Shown here: positions 7,610-14,782 of the stretch, one piece after another
Layout: every line of letters starts with the position of its first letter
Position numbering within the stretch: position 1 is the first letter of the stretch
Source of the DNA: a virus
Length of the DNA stretch: 36,175 bases
Virus record (IMG/VR): IMGVR_UViG_3300033553_000813
Span: 1 to 36,175 of that record
Direction: 5' to 3' (one strand)
Notes under the pieces: generated by a model
Told to the model about the DNA's origin: nothing
Databases searched by the model: none
The model's input: the letters and a program-made list of their open reading frames with translations, nothing else
Program-made: the position numbers and the translations under genes

Positions 7610-7852
7610 ATGAGCACTTACAGCGAAATAAGCAAACGCATAGGGTGGGAAGGTCATTGCGCCATTCCATCGATAGAAACAGCCACCGACTTAAAAAAAG
7701 CCGTTGTTTCAGACAAAAGCACCAACGGTTTTGAGTTGGTTTTTAAGATACACCGCTTTGCACCAAGCCCAACTAACGAACAAGAGCTTAAAGCAATGAA
7801 CATTATTAACGAGGCCTATTGTGCCGGAATCGTATATTTTAAACTAAGATGA
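7610..7852 (+). CDS. Unknown small early protein
   Basis: I do not recognise this 80-residue protein. It has no membrane segment or signal peptide. It contains one tryptophan and two cysteines (Cys17, Cys71) in a mixed alpha/beta-looking sequence. Its stop region overlaps the start of the next gene (7849), and it starts five bases after the preceding stop, so it belongs to the same transcript. Confidence 0.55.
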   Translation: MSTYSEISKRIGWEGHCAIPSIETATDLKKAVVSDKSTNGFELVFKIHRFAPSPTNEQELKAMNIINEAYCAGIVYFKLR

Positions 7853-8067
7853 TGAACAAGAGAATTCAACGAGCCGTAATTTGCTATAAATGCAAAGGTC
7901 ATGGTGAGGTGATGGTGGAGTATTACAAAAGCCGAAAGGAGCCTCACATAGCCCCCTGCCAAACCTGCGGCGGCACAGGTAGAATGATAAGAGTAGTAAC
8001 TGTTTGCTACGCACCCTTAGAAACTTCTATAACCATTTTAGAACGGGTATGTAAGAATGAAGACTAA
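7849..8067 (+). CDS. Small DnaJ-type zinc-finger protein
   Basis: The 72-residue protein has two CxxCxGxG motifs, CYKCKGHG (residues 12-19) and CQTCGGTG (37-44). Together they can form one zinc site like that of the DnaJ central domain. There is no J-domain. Such stand-alone fingers occur in phage early operons and are thought to bind nucleic acid or protein partners. It overlaps the preceding gene by four bases. The start may be the first or second of two adjacent ATGs. Confidence 0.72.
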   Translation: MMNKRIQRAVICYKCKGHGEVMVEYYKSRKEPHIAPCQTCGGTGRMIRVVTVCYAPLETSITILERVCKNED

Positions 8068-8082
8068 CCTAAATCACCAAAA

Positions 8083-8610
8083 ATGAAGCAATATATATTA
8101 AATCATCCCAAAGGCACGGTGATAGCCACTTACACCAATAACGGGAAACTAAAACGTATTGAAGCTAAAAAAGGATTTTTGGCTGATGCTGCAAAAGCAG
8201 GGCACACCTTTGCCTACACAGAGAGAGAAATTGAGTTGGAGCATTGGGCAATTTATCAGCCCGAAAAGGACGCCTTTTTTATACCTGCACAAAAGGAGTG
8301 GCTTGCATTTTACGCACGTCAAACAGGAGGCTTAAACTATCGGTTTACACCCATCGACGGCAAAGCTTTAAAGGAAATTGGCAAGCACCTCACCTCCATA
8401 ACTGCCAACACAAGCGAGGCATTGGAAGTTTGGAATTTCACTCTAAAACAATGGGACACGCTCGACCCATTTTACAGGCATAAAATGCAGCTCACATTTA
8501 TCAATTCTCAGTTAAACACTATTTTAAACTTAATCAAGAATGGAAAACAAGCTGGCAAAGCAAAAGGCACAAGTGCTGCCGATGATTTACGCAGGGGCTT
8601 CCAACCGTGA
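8083..8610 (+). CDS. Unknown early protein
   Basis: I do not recognise this 175-residue protein. It begins with a short beta-like section (MKQYILNHPKGTVIATYTNN), has several aromatic residues in the middle, and ends in a lysine/glycine-rich tail (KNGKQAGKAKG). No catalytic motif is evident. Its last 71 bases overlap the start of the following gene in another frame, a long overlap for this operon. Confidence 0.55.
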   Translation: MKQYILNHPKGTVIATYTNNGKLKRIEAKKGFLADAAKAGHTFAYTEREIELEHWAIYQPEKDAFFIPAQKEWLAFYARQTGGLNYRFTPIDGKALKEIGKHLTSITANTSEALEVWNFTLKQWDTLDPFYRHKMQLTFINSQLNTILNLIKNGKQAGKAKGTSAADDLRRGFQP

Positions 8611-9058
8611 GCTGGTTAAAGCCTTTGTAAAGCTCACCCCCGAAAAGGTGCTTGGTGGTGGCTTTCCAAGCATGGCGAAGCTCAAAAAACAGGAAGGCGA
8701 AAAGAAGTTAAGCGAAGCCCTGGCCATTATCATTATTGAAACATCCGTTGCCTTTGGCGAAGCAATGAGACAGGACATGGCACTGGATTTAGCCACCGAA
8801 ATACTCACCGATTACTATTACCTCACGCTCGAAGATTGTTTCCTAGTTCTGAACCGCCTAAAGCGTACCAAGGTATTTAAGCTAACCATTAACGTAGTGC
8901 TAACCGCCTTTGAAAGCTACGACAGCGAACGGATAAAAATGATTGACGACAACAACTACAGCGAGCACCTGAGCCACAAAGAGCCCAGAGGAAACCCCAC
9001 CAACGTGGATGCGCTGTTGAGACTGATTAAATTAGACAATAGAAAAGCTAAAAAGTAA
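8540..9058 (+). CDS. Unknown early protein upstream of the RecA-like ATPase
   Basis: I cannot assign this 172-residue protein. It is largely helical, with a hydrophobic helix LSEALAIIIIETSVAFGEA (about residues 57-75) flanked by charges, a section LTLEDCFLVLNRLKRTKV, and a basic C-terminus. The layout of helical domain plus basic tail, and its place just before a RecA/RadA-like ATPase, would suit a replication or DNA-binding accessory factor. That is inference only. Confidence 0.55.
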   Translation: MENKLAKQKAQVLPMIYAGASNRELVKAFVKLTPEKVLGGGFPSMAKLKKQEGEKKLSEALAIIIIETSVAFGEAMRQDMALDLATEILTDYYYLTLEDCFLVLNRLKRTKVFKLTINVVLTAFESYDSERIKMIDDNNYSEHLSHKEPRGNPTNVDALLRLIKLDNRKAKK

Positions 9059-9091
9059 GTAACCACAGTAATAACAATCAAATTAATTAGT

Positions 9092-9682
9092 ATGAGAACA
9101 TGGAGTCCAAACGATATTGCCGAAAGAAACATTGAGGTTCACCCATTCACAGGAGATTGGAATAAGCTACTGGGCGAACCTGATATTCGTTTCTCAACCC
9201 TAATCCGGGGCAAAGCCAAAAGCGGCAAAAGTACCTATTGCATGAAGTTTGCCCAGGAGTGCAGCCAATGGGGGCGCGTATTGTACGTATCAGCTGAGGA
9301 GCGCATCAACAGCAAAACCCTACAACAGCGCATTGCAAGCTGTAACGTAACTTCGCCAAAGGTACGCTTTGCGCACACCAAGGATTTAGATGCCATTGAT
9401 AAACTGGTAAAAAACGGCGGCTATCGCTTTGTAATTATCGACAGCGTGCAGCACATTAAAATGGATTACGACAAGTTTGAGGCTATGCGCCAAAGTTACA
9501 AACGCCGCAAACTATCGTGGCATTTGGTAATGCAAATGGGTGTGTCCATAGTAAAATGGGAACATGAAGTGGACGTACTGGTAGAAATTAAAGACGGCTT
9601 TGCTTATGCCCAAGGCCGCTACGGAAAAGCCGACCGCATGCAGGTTCTCACACACCAAAAAGCACAAGGAAGTTTATTTTAA
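9092..9682 (+). CDS. RecA/RadA-like P-loop ATPase
   Basis: The 196-residue protein has Walker A GKAKSGKST (from residue 40), a RadA/DnaB-like element VLYVSAEE (63-70) and Walker B YRFVIIDS with Asp117. The length fits a single RecA-fold core with no extra domains. Such proteins act in recombination, or load or resemble replicative helicases. Here it is the last gene of the early operon, before a strong terminator, and probably works in phage replication. The C-terminus (HQKAQGSLF) is short. The start follows the AGTAATAACAATCA leader at 9067-9080. Confidence 0.8.
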   Translation: MRTWSPNDIAERNIEVHPFTGDWNKLLGEPDIRFSTLIRGKAKSGKSTYCMKFAQECSQWGRVLYVSAEERINSKTLQQRIASCNVTSPKVRFAHTKDLDAIDKLVKNGGYRFVIIDSVQHIKMDYDKFEAMRQSYKRRKLSWHLVMQMGVSIVKWEHEVDVLVEIKDGFAYAQGRYGKADRMQVLTHQKAQGSLF

Positions 9683-9706
9683 ACCTTTTCGATAATCCTA
9701 CCGTAT

Positions 9707-9738
9707 AAAAGCCTATTGGATTATCCAATAGGCTTTTT
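9707..9738 (+). terminator. Strong intrinsic terminator ending the early operon
   Basis: A perfect 14-base stem (9707-9720 with 9724-9737) around a three-base loop is followed by a T-run (9734-9738). It comes 25 bases after the stop of the RecA-like gene. Confidence 0.85.
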
Positions 9739-9745
9739 ACATTTG
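9716..9745 (+). promoter_or_regulatory. Promoter overlapping the terminator hairpin
   Basis: TTG at 9716-9718, a 19-base spacer and TACATTTG at 9738-9745 match the Bacteroidota consensus. The -33 box lies in the ascending arm of the terminator and the -7 box begins at the last T of the run. It would drive the exported-protein gene at 9769. Confidence 0.6.
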
Positions 9746-9768
9746 TATAAATCATAAATTTAAACACC

Positions 9769-10371
9769 ATGAGATTTGTTTTATTTACAATCCTAAGCAT
9801 GATTGCATGCACAGCGGAATCACAGGCCGTTTACGACAGCCTTACCAATGTACCTCCCACAAAAATAAGTTGTTTGTATGGTCAAACTGCAACCATTGTT
9901 GAGCTTAACGAGCTCTATCCATCCATGGAGTGGGCAAATAAACTAACCAACACCTCAATAATTAATAAGCAATACAGCATTGTTAAGGCCGAGAACGATA
10001 AGAGTCGCTCACAAGTATGGGTAAGCTTAGCCTCCAAAACAGATACCATTTATTACCGTTTAACCTCTACCAACATGGAGCGGCCACCGTTTTTAGTGCA
10101 GGGCTTTTACGAAAAGCAAAAGGAGTTATACCTGGACCAAAGTCTAAAGCTTAAAATTGACTACGACTACACCGAAACCAAATCGGGCAAAGTAAAGACC
10201 TTTACAACCGCCGATAACTTTACTTGCACCCAACTATCAATAATCAACAATACCGGGGAACTAGTACCCTCATACATATTGAGCACCCCCAACGGCGAAA
10301 CCATTGCCGTGCCACTTAAAGGTTTTGAAACCACCGCAACCAATACCATTGATAGGTTTACTATTTTGTAA
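9769..10371 (+). CDS. Exported protein of unknown function (lysogenic-conversion candidate)
   Basis: The 200-residue protein opens with a signal peptide (MRFVLFTILSMIACTAESQA). Cleavage is likely after residue 20; a weak lipobox-like MIAC (Cys14) makes a lipoprotein possible. The mature part looks beta-rich, with threonine- and tyrosine-containing strands (DTIYYRLTSTN, LKLKIDYDYTET). I recognise no domain. It is a single-gene unit with its own promoter and terminators on both sides. It lies between the early operon and the leftward genes, so it may be expressed from the silent prophage and alter the host surface or periplasm. Confidence 0.7.
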   Translation: MRFVLFTILSMIACTAESQAVYDSLTNVPPTKISCLYGQTATIVELNELYPSMEWANKLTNTSIINKQYSIVKAENDKSRSQVWVSLASKTDTIYYRLTSTNMERPPFLVQGFYEKQKELYLDQSLKLKIDYDYTETKSGKVKTFTTADNFTCTQLSIINNTGELVPSYILSTPNGETIAVPLKGFETTATNTIDRFTIL

Positions 10372-10390
10372 TTTAAATAACATTTAAATG
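10371..10390. repeat. TTTAAAT intergenic repeat pair
   Basis: ATTTAAATAACATTTAAATG directly after a stop codon and before a terminator is a member of the recurrent TTTAAA-pair set. Confidence 0.5.
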
Positions 10391-10391
10391 T

Positions 10392-10423
10392 AAAAAGCCC
10401 ATTGTTAATCCAATGGGCTTTTT
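10392..10423 (+). terminator. Intrinsic terminator after the first exported protein
   Basis: A 13-base stem (10392-10404 with 10411-10423) around a six-base loop ends in a T-run. The arms (AAAAAGCCCATTG) resemble those of the 9707 terminator (AAAAGCCTATTGG), suggesting a duplicated cassette boundary. Confidence 0.85.
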
Positions 10424-10430
10424 ACATTTG
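10402..10430 (+). promoter_or_regulatory. Promoter overlapping the second terminator
   Basis: TTG (10402-10404), an 18-base spacer and TACATTTG (10423-10430) repeat the terminator-promoter overlap seen at 9716-9745. It would drive the T9SS protein gene at 10465. Confidence 0.6.
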
Positions 10431-10464
10431 TAATAATTACAAGACAAACTAAACTAAGTAAATT

Positions 10465-11244
10465 ATGAAATTAGTATTATCAATTATTACAATGTTATGC
10501 TGTGCATCCATTATAAATGCACAAGTAGAATGGGCTGCAAGTCATACCGATGTGCCTACCAACGACAAAGTGACTAATGCTTTTGGTATGTGCGAGACCT
10601 CCAATGGAGTAAAACAAATTAGCATTTATACGGATAGTCAGGATAAGTGGTATGTTGATGTAATGCACATTGTTCAGGGCAATAAATTTACAATTGACAA
10701 AACCAGTGAATTAATTATTTCAGAAGCTGATTGGGCTATACAAAGCGACTATGTTGCGCTTGGGGTCTATAACGTTTGCCATAACTTAATAGTAAAAAAC
10801 AAAATCGTTTTTGAATTAGTTTTGGAAGACCCAACCCCCGAACCAAATCACACAAAGTATTGGTGCTACATGTTTGATGAAGACGGCACTCTTTTAAATG
10901 TAAGCTTTGGCAAAGAAGGTAAAATCGTAGGCAACTACATGACCCATGAAACTTGCCAACCTTATGATATTACTCAGCGCATTTGGGCTATTTTAAAATT
11001 TGATACAAACAACACCTCGAGTACGAGTGCAATCAATTTTCCGAACAATAGCGTATTCCCAAACCCTGCAAGCCAACAATTAAATATTAACCAACCAGGG
11101 GAGGTAATTGAGGTTTATAACATGCAAGGTCATTTGATTGAGCAAATACCTTCACAAAGTGCCACTGTTAATGTCAGCAATTATCCCAAAGGACATTATC
11201 TAATAAAAATAGATGATACAACGCTAAAGTTTATTAAAGAATAA
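10465..11244 (+). CDS. Secreted protein with a type IX secretion (T9SS) C-terminal sorting domain
   Basis: The 259-residue protein has a Sec signal peptide (residues 1-19, ending IINA, cut before QVEW), a central region of unknown fold (about 20-185), and a type A T9SS sorting domain at about 196-259. Its landmarks are VFPNPASQQLNI, VIEVYNMQGHLIEQ, a YPKGHYLIKI turn and a C-terminal KFIKE. T9SS substrates cross the outer membrane and are released or anchored at the surface; the system is confined to Bacteroidota. Four cysteines in the central part may form disulfides. It is its own transcription unit inside phage DNA, so it looks like lysogenic-conversion cargo that uses host secretion machinery. 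Substrate or activity unknown. Confidence 0.85.
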   Translation: MKLVLSIITMLCCASIINAQVEWAASHTDVPTNDKVTNAFGMCETSNGVKQISIYTDSQDKWYVDVMHIVQGNKFTIDKTSELIISEADWAIQSDYVALGVYNVCHNLIVKNKIVFELVLEDPTPEPNHTKYWCYMFDEDGTLLNVSFGKEGKIVGNYMTHETCQPYDITQRIWAILKFDTNNTSSTSAINFPNNSVFPNPASQQLNINQPGEVIEVYNMQGHLIEQIPSQSATVNVSNYPKGHYLIKIDDTTLKFIKE

Positions 11245-11245
11245 G

Positions 11246-11272
11246 AAAAGGCAGCCAAGAGGCTGCCTTTTT
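11246..11272. terminator. Bidirectional terminator between convergent genes
   Basis: An 11-base stem (11246-11256 with 11261-11271) around AAGA is flanked by an A-run and a T-run. It serves the T9SS gene and the leftward small gene ending at 11276. Confidence 0.85.
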
Positions 11273-11275
11273 CAA

Positions 11276-11473
11276 TTACCAAACTTCCAATGCAGACACC
11301 TGTAAATTACTAATGTCTTTAGGGTTAAGACCTTTTTGCCTTTTAATTTCAGAAAATGCACTTTCAATAACAAGGTCGTGCCTTGGAGCGTTCGTTTTGA
11401 AGTCAACGTTAATCTCTCGTTTTTCACTATCTACAAAGGTAGCTCTGTAGTTCTTAAATTCTAGTCCACTCAT
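11276..11473 (-). CDS. Unknown small protein
   Basis: I do not recognise this 65-residue leftward protein. It is charged, soluble and begins MSGLEFKNYRATFVD, with a middle segment KTNAPRHDLVIESAFSEIKR that could form one amphipathic helix. It is the last gene of the leftward set, downstream of the adenine methyltransferase, and ends at a shared terminator. Confidence 0.55.
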   Translation of the reverse strand: MSGLEFKNYRATFVDSEKREINVDFKTNAPRHDLVIESAFSEIKRQKGLNPKDISNLQVSALEVW

Positions 11474-11537
11474 TTCTCTTTATTTTAATAGTTTATACTG
11501 TTTTAATAATGTAGTTCAATATAAGCATAAAAATGCA

Positions 11538-12419
11538 TCAGCAAACCGTTGATTTTTCAAACTCAACCATTCCGCTTGCTATGCTCACATATTGCGGCTT
11601 GTAAAGCATGATATCCCTGTAGGTTGAGGTGTGGTTGACGGTAACATTCATCTCCTCTTTTATAGACCCAGCAAAAGGGTTATTTGCCTCTAGGTTCAGC
11701 TCCAGCCAATCACATAACTCCAGTATGGATGATTTATTACTCGTAAAATAGATATACGAATTATCTTTGAGCACATTGAGCACGTCCAAATAATCGGATA
11801 AACGCCAATAGTTCTTGTATGTGCCAACTTCGGTCGATAGGTAAGGCGGGTCAACAAAGAATACCACGTTATCCACATCCTTGTATTTGTGGAATAGCTC
11901 TTTGTAATCCTGACTTACTATATGCAAGCCATCAAGGTATCCATTGACTTCGTAATCTGATTGCCGGACAACGTTATACATTGTTGACTTTTCAAGCTCC
12001 TCAATGTTGAGGGCGTACTTCATGCTGAAAAGCAATGATGAGCTTAGCGTAATGTAATCCACATAGCCTTTTTGTTCCTCTACTTTGATGTAGTCGATAA
12101 TCTTCCATTTGATGGCATCCGGTATCTTCTTATCCTTTGGGCATCCCACTACCAGCGTTCTGATATGCGCTATCATGCGGTTGGTTTTATCCACGTGCAA
12201 TAGCCGGGTGTGGTAATCATCAAAGTCGTTGTACACCACTTGCGCATCTTTGCGGATGCTTTTTGTGGTGTGCGACAATAGACCACTGCCGCCGAAAAGG
12301 TCAATAAATACCTTTGTGTTTTCAAACTGGTTTAAAGCCACTTTAAACTGTTTTAAAAAGCGCCTTTTTTGCCCCATAAATGGCAAAGGCGCACTTGTGT
12401 AAGTTTTAGTTGTTTTCAT
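11538..12419 (-). CDS. DNA adenine methyltransferase, D12 class
   Basis: The 293-residue protein shows the D12 (Dam-like) N6-adenine methyltransferase motifs: a SAM-binding N-terminal PLPFMGQKRRF (residues 11-21), motif I VFIDLFGGSGLLS (37-49) and catalytic motif IV VDPPY (189-193). It would methylate adenines in a short target, protecting phage DNA from restriction or affecting gene control, as Mu's mom modification does by other chemistry. The frame is open upstream to 12518, but that extension would be read through the long hairpin. I therefore use the ATG at 12419 (MKTTKTYTS), which places the motifs at the usual distance from the N-terminus. Confidence 0.88.
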   Translation of the reverse strand: MKTTKTYTSAPLPFMGQKRRFLKQFKVALNQFENTKVFIDLFGGSGLLSHTTKSIRKDAQVVYNDFDDYHTRLLHVDKTNRMIAHIRTLVVGCPKDKKIPDAIKWKIIDYIKVEEQKGYVDYITLSSSLLFSMKYALNIEELEKSTMYNVVRQSDYEVNGYLDGLHIVSQDYKELFHKYKDVDNVVFFVDPPYLSTEVGTYKNYWRLSDYLDVLNVLKDNSYIYFTSNKSSILELCDWLELNLEANNPFAGSIKEEMNVTVNHTSTYRDIMLYKPQYVSIASGMVEFEKSTVC

Positions 12420-12433
12420 GTGTGTTAGTTTTA

Positions 12434-12441
12434 TATATTTG
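12434..12441 (+). promoter_or_regulatory. Possible rightward promoter into the structured element
   Basis: TATATTTG at 12434-12441 matches the Bacteroidota -7 box. A TTG lies 21 bases upstream (12410-12412), within but at the long end of the spacing range. It would transcribe the multi-stem element starting at 12446, antisense to the leftward genes. Confidence 0.35.
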
Positions 12442-12445
12442 TAAT

Positions 12446-12575
12446 CTCTCTCACTTAAAAATAAAAAGGTGCATACACACCGACCGATGGCATTGCCTCC
12501 GGCGTGGTGTGTATGCACCTTTGTGTATTGAGAAGGTGAGAGAGCTCAATACGAGTCGGGGGTACTTTTACCCCT
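12446..12575. ncRNA. Multi-stem structured element (terminator and/or small RNA)
   Basis: This gene-free stretch is dense in complementary arms. A perfect 17-base inverted repeat lies at 12465-12481 / 12506-12522. An outer pair CTCTCTCAC (12446-12454) / GTGAGAGAG (12536-12544) encloses it. Next is a hairpin GTATTGAG (12525-12532) / CTCAATAC (12545-12552) whose loop contains the outer arm, so a pseudoknot or switch is possible. A final GGGGTA/TACCCC hairpin lies at about 12560-12575. Read leftward, the long hairpin is followed by a T-rich run and can terminate the tail operon. Read rightward, a TATATTTG box precedes it. ncRNA status is inferred. Confidence 0.5.
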
Positions 12576-12586
12576 GAATTATTATT

Positions 12587-12922
12587 TCAATAAAACAGCC
12601 ACCCAAATAGCCTTACCCCGGCATAGTATAGCCAGTACCATTTGAATGCTTCTTTTTTAAGCAGATAAACAAACCATCTATCCGCTATTTTGCGCTTTAA
12701 TCCAAGCCGTTTTCCGTATTGATACAAACTATCGTGAACCATGCTTGCTATTCTTGTTTTAGCTGTATCCGGGGCTAAAGTGCAGCCGTTCCAACGGTAA
12801 TCTTTTTTGATGCAGGTATAACCATTATAGCAAGTGAAGTAATCTTCACGAAGCCAAACCCCGGTTAATTCAGGCACAAAAAAACGGTAATCCGCTTTGT
12901 TACGAAACTTGTATTTGCTCAT
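12587..12922 (-). CDS. DUF1353-like phage protein
   Basis: The 111-residue protein has the core pattern of the DUF1353 family: WNGCTLAPDTAKTRIASMVHD followed by a Tyr/Gly-rich SLYQYGK segment, with a conserved His-Asp that could be functional. The C-terminus is aromatic and basic (WYWLYYAGVRLFGWLFY), perhaps membrane-associated. Family members lie near tail or lysis genes in phages and their role is unknown. I use the ATG at 12922, overlapping the upstream gene by 23 bases. The longer frame to 13018 would be wholly inside that gene. Confidence 0.65.
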   Translation of the reverse strand: MSKYKFRNKADYRFFVPELTGVWLREDYFTCYNGYTCIKKDYRWNGCTLAPDTAKTRIASMVHDSLYQYGKRLGLKRKIADRWFVYLLKKEAFKWYWLYYAGVRLFGWLFY

Positions 12923-13406
12923 CCCTAAAGGCTTTGAAAAGGTCGAAACTCTCAAATGAGTATTGAAAGTTGATTGTTTTATTTGGCACGCTGGTATTCC
13001 AATTTTCAATAACGGCATCTAATAACATCAATCCTTCATCTGTCCAGTGGGTGCAGCAACAAGGAATTAGCTTAACTTGATTCGAGGGTACACTTACATC
13101 TGTACCCTCTACAGTTATCGTTTGGCTTTGCAATACGACATCAAAAATAAGCTCAGGAAACGTTTGGTACACAAACCCGGCATAATGTGCGATATTTGGT
13201 ACAAGGTCTAACGGGATAAGGAAATACTTGTATAGTAATGCGTCACGAAGTCTCCACTCTCCAGTAATAATGTCTTTTTGGTAATTTGCAATGTCAAACC
13301 CTGTAAACGGCTCGCTTCCATCCAATATAGTATCTCCTATGTAATACCCATATTCAATAACATTACCAATGTTATCTATCTTGTATTTAAAATTATTCAT
13401 AATCAT
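12900..13406 (-). CDS. Unknown protein downstream of the tail-fibre gene
   Basis: I do not recognise this 168-residue protein. It is rich in Tyr, Phe, Asp and Ile, with IGDTILDGSEPFTGFDIANYQ near the N-terminus and an unusual CCC triplet (VKLIPCCCTHW, about residues 113-123) that could bind a metal. It overlaps the fibre gene by four bases (ATGA). That location is typical of a fibre assembly protein or a fibre-tip component. Base composition is AT-rich like the fibre gene, suggesting the two travelled together. Confidence 0.55.
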   Translation of the reverse strand: MIMNNFKYKIDNIGNVIEYGYYIGDTILDGSEPFTGFDIANYQKDIITGEWRLRDALLYKYFLIPLDLVPNIAHYAGFVYQTFPELIFDVVLQSQTITVEGTDVSVPSNQVKLIPCCCTHWTDEGLMLLDAVIENWNTSVPNKTINFQYSFESFDLFKAFRDEQIQVS

Positions 13407-14782
13407 ACAATTAATTGATTATTAACAGCTGATAGTGGTATTGCGCCTGTGAAATCATAGTATCCGAAATCTGCATTTGTTTCAGCTTTGTCAAATATTA
13501 ACATTCGAGTAGATAGTACCTTTGCTGAATTTGCAGAAAACGCTAAATAAATACTTTGTGAATTAGATTCAAGCAAGTTTAAAATGTAATTGTTTGGTGA
13601 AGCTAATCCCTTATCTGTAGCTCTAATCTTAGTATATGCGCTACCCCAGTCTACTAAAGCATAGTTATTTATGTAAGTCATAAATGCAGTTGTTGATCTA
13701 TAATATCCCTTTATTTCGGAGCATGAAAAAACGCCAATAGTTCCATAATTGACTACTGCAGAAAATGACCCTGAGAGATTAATAAAATTTAACTTTCCAA
13801 AAGTATCACCAGTACATATCGTATTATTAGTATCGTGCTTATATCCCCAAACTCCACCGCTATTTGGAGGGTTTTTATAATTTTTAGTTGCGCTATTTAT
13901 TAAATCCAAATCTCCAATATGTGAAAACCATTGTTTTTCTGGAATGAATTGAAATTGATTTCTACCAGTATTTGATATAAAAGAACTTGCAAATTGACTA
14001 TACCCTAAATTTGTACCGATAAGCGTGTTCAAATTAAATAATGTCACAGTCCATCCGGCAGGTCCCGACCCACTTGAAATATAAAGATATTCATTTATAT
14101 AGTCATATAAAATATTAGAAGGAGAACTATAAGTAGACCCCACGGATGCAATTACAGTATAAGAATCTAAAGTTGTTTCAGCCATATTATATACCAAATC
14201 GGTTGATATGATAATAAAAGAGGCGTATAAAGAGTATGCCATGCCGAATGTTCCACCACATGCGAATATCTTTTCTACCCCATTACTTTTAACAAATTGC
14301 AAGGCTGTATATTTCGCACTATTTGGCAGTGTAGGGAGTACAATAGTCGCTATTTTAGGGTCGACTGTCCAAACGCCAGCCCCTACATAATTAGATGGCT
14401 TAAGTAGAGCGCAATCGTATTTCCATACTTCATTATTATTCATTAACACATATAAATACTGCCCTGAATAAATAGAAAATACTGGCACACTTATACTAAA
14501 TGTCTTATCTACGTTCCTTCTAGTTTTGAGGGTTAATTCTGCGATTAATCCGCCTGTTGTTTTTGTTGGTATAATCGAATAACTATTATTTTTTATTATA
14601 GCGTATGGTAATGTTGCTGCAATTCCGTTAATCGTATAACTAGATATATTAGTTTTTTCATCAGCATATATCTCCCCATCATCTTGCGCTGTAAAAGACC
14701 AAGCCCCAGAATCAGAAGCCTCCCAATTGAAAGTAAAATTGTTATTTCTACTCTTATGTACTATTTTCTGAACGTTATTCAT
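13403..14782 (-). CDS. Tail fibre / receptor-binding protein candidate
   Basis: The 459-residue protein consists mostly of short beta strands rich in Asn, Ser, Thr and Tyr, with repeated strand-turn patterns (EKIFACGGTFGMAYSLYASF, NEYLYISSGSG, GDTFGKLNFINLSGSF) that suggest a beta-propeller or fibre-like fold. It has no signal peptide or membrane segment. It lies downstream of the fibre-base genes and upstream of a small possible chaperone, so it is the best candidate for the host-recognition tip. The coding sequence looks clearly more AT-rich than the baseplate genes, a sign of separate origin. The exact family is not recognised. Confidence 0.6.
   Translation of the reverse strand: MNNVQKIVHKSRNNNFTFNWEASDSGAWSFTAQDDGEIYADEKTNISSYTINGIAATLPYAIIKNNSYSIIPTKTTGGLIAELTLKTRRNVDKTFSISVPVFSIYSGQYLYVLMNNNEVWKYDCALLKPSNYVGAGVWTVDPKIATIVLPTLPNSAKYTALQFVKSNGVEKIFACGGTFGMAYSLYASFIIISTDLVYNMAETTLDSYTVIASVGSTYSSPSNILYDYINEYLYISSGSGPAGWTVTLFNLNTLIGTNLGYSQFASSFISNTGRNQFQFIPEKQWFSHIGDLDLINSATKNYKNPPNSGGVWGYKHDTNNTICTGDTFGKLNFINLSGSFSAVVNYGTIGVFSCSEIKGYYRSTTAFMTYINNYALVDWGSAYTKIRATDKGLASPNNYILNLLESNSQSIYLAFSANSAKVLSTRMLIFDKAETNADFGYYDFTGAIPLSAVNNQLIV

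Noticed and set aside
12420-12518. N-terminal extension of the adenine methyltransferase
   Set aside because: It would be read through the long hairpin and adds a Cys/His-rich stretch not found in the family; the ATG at 12419 fits better.
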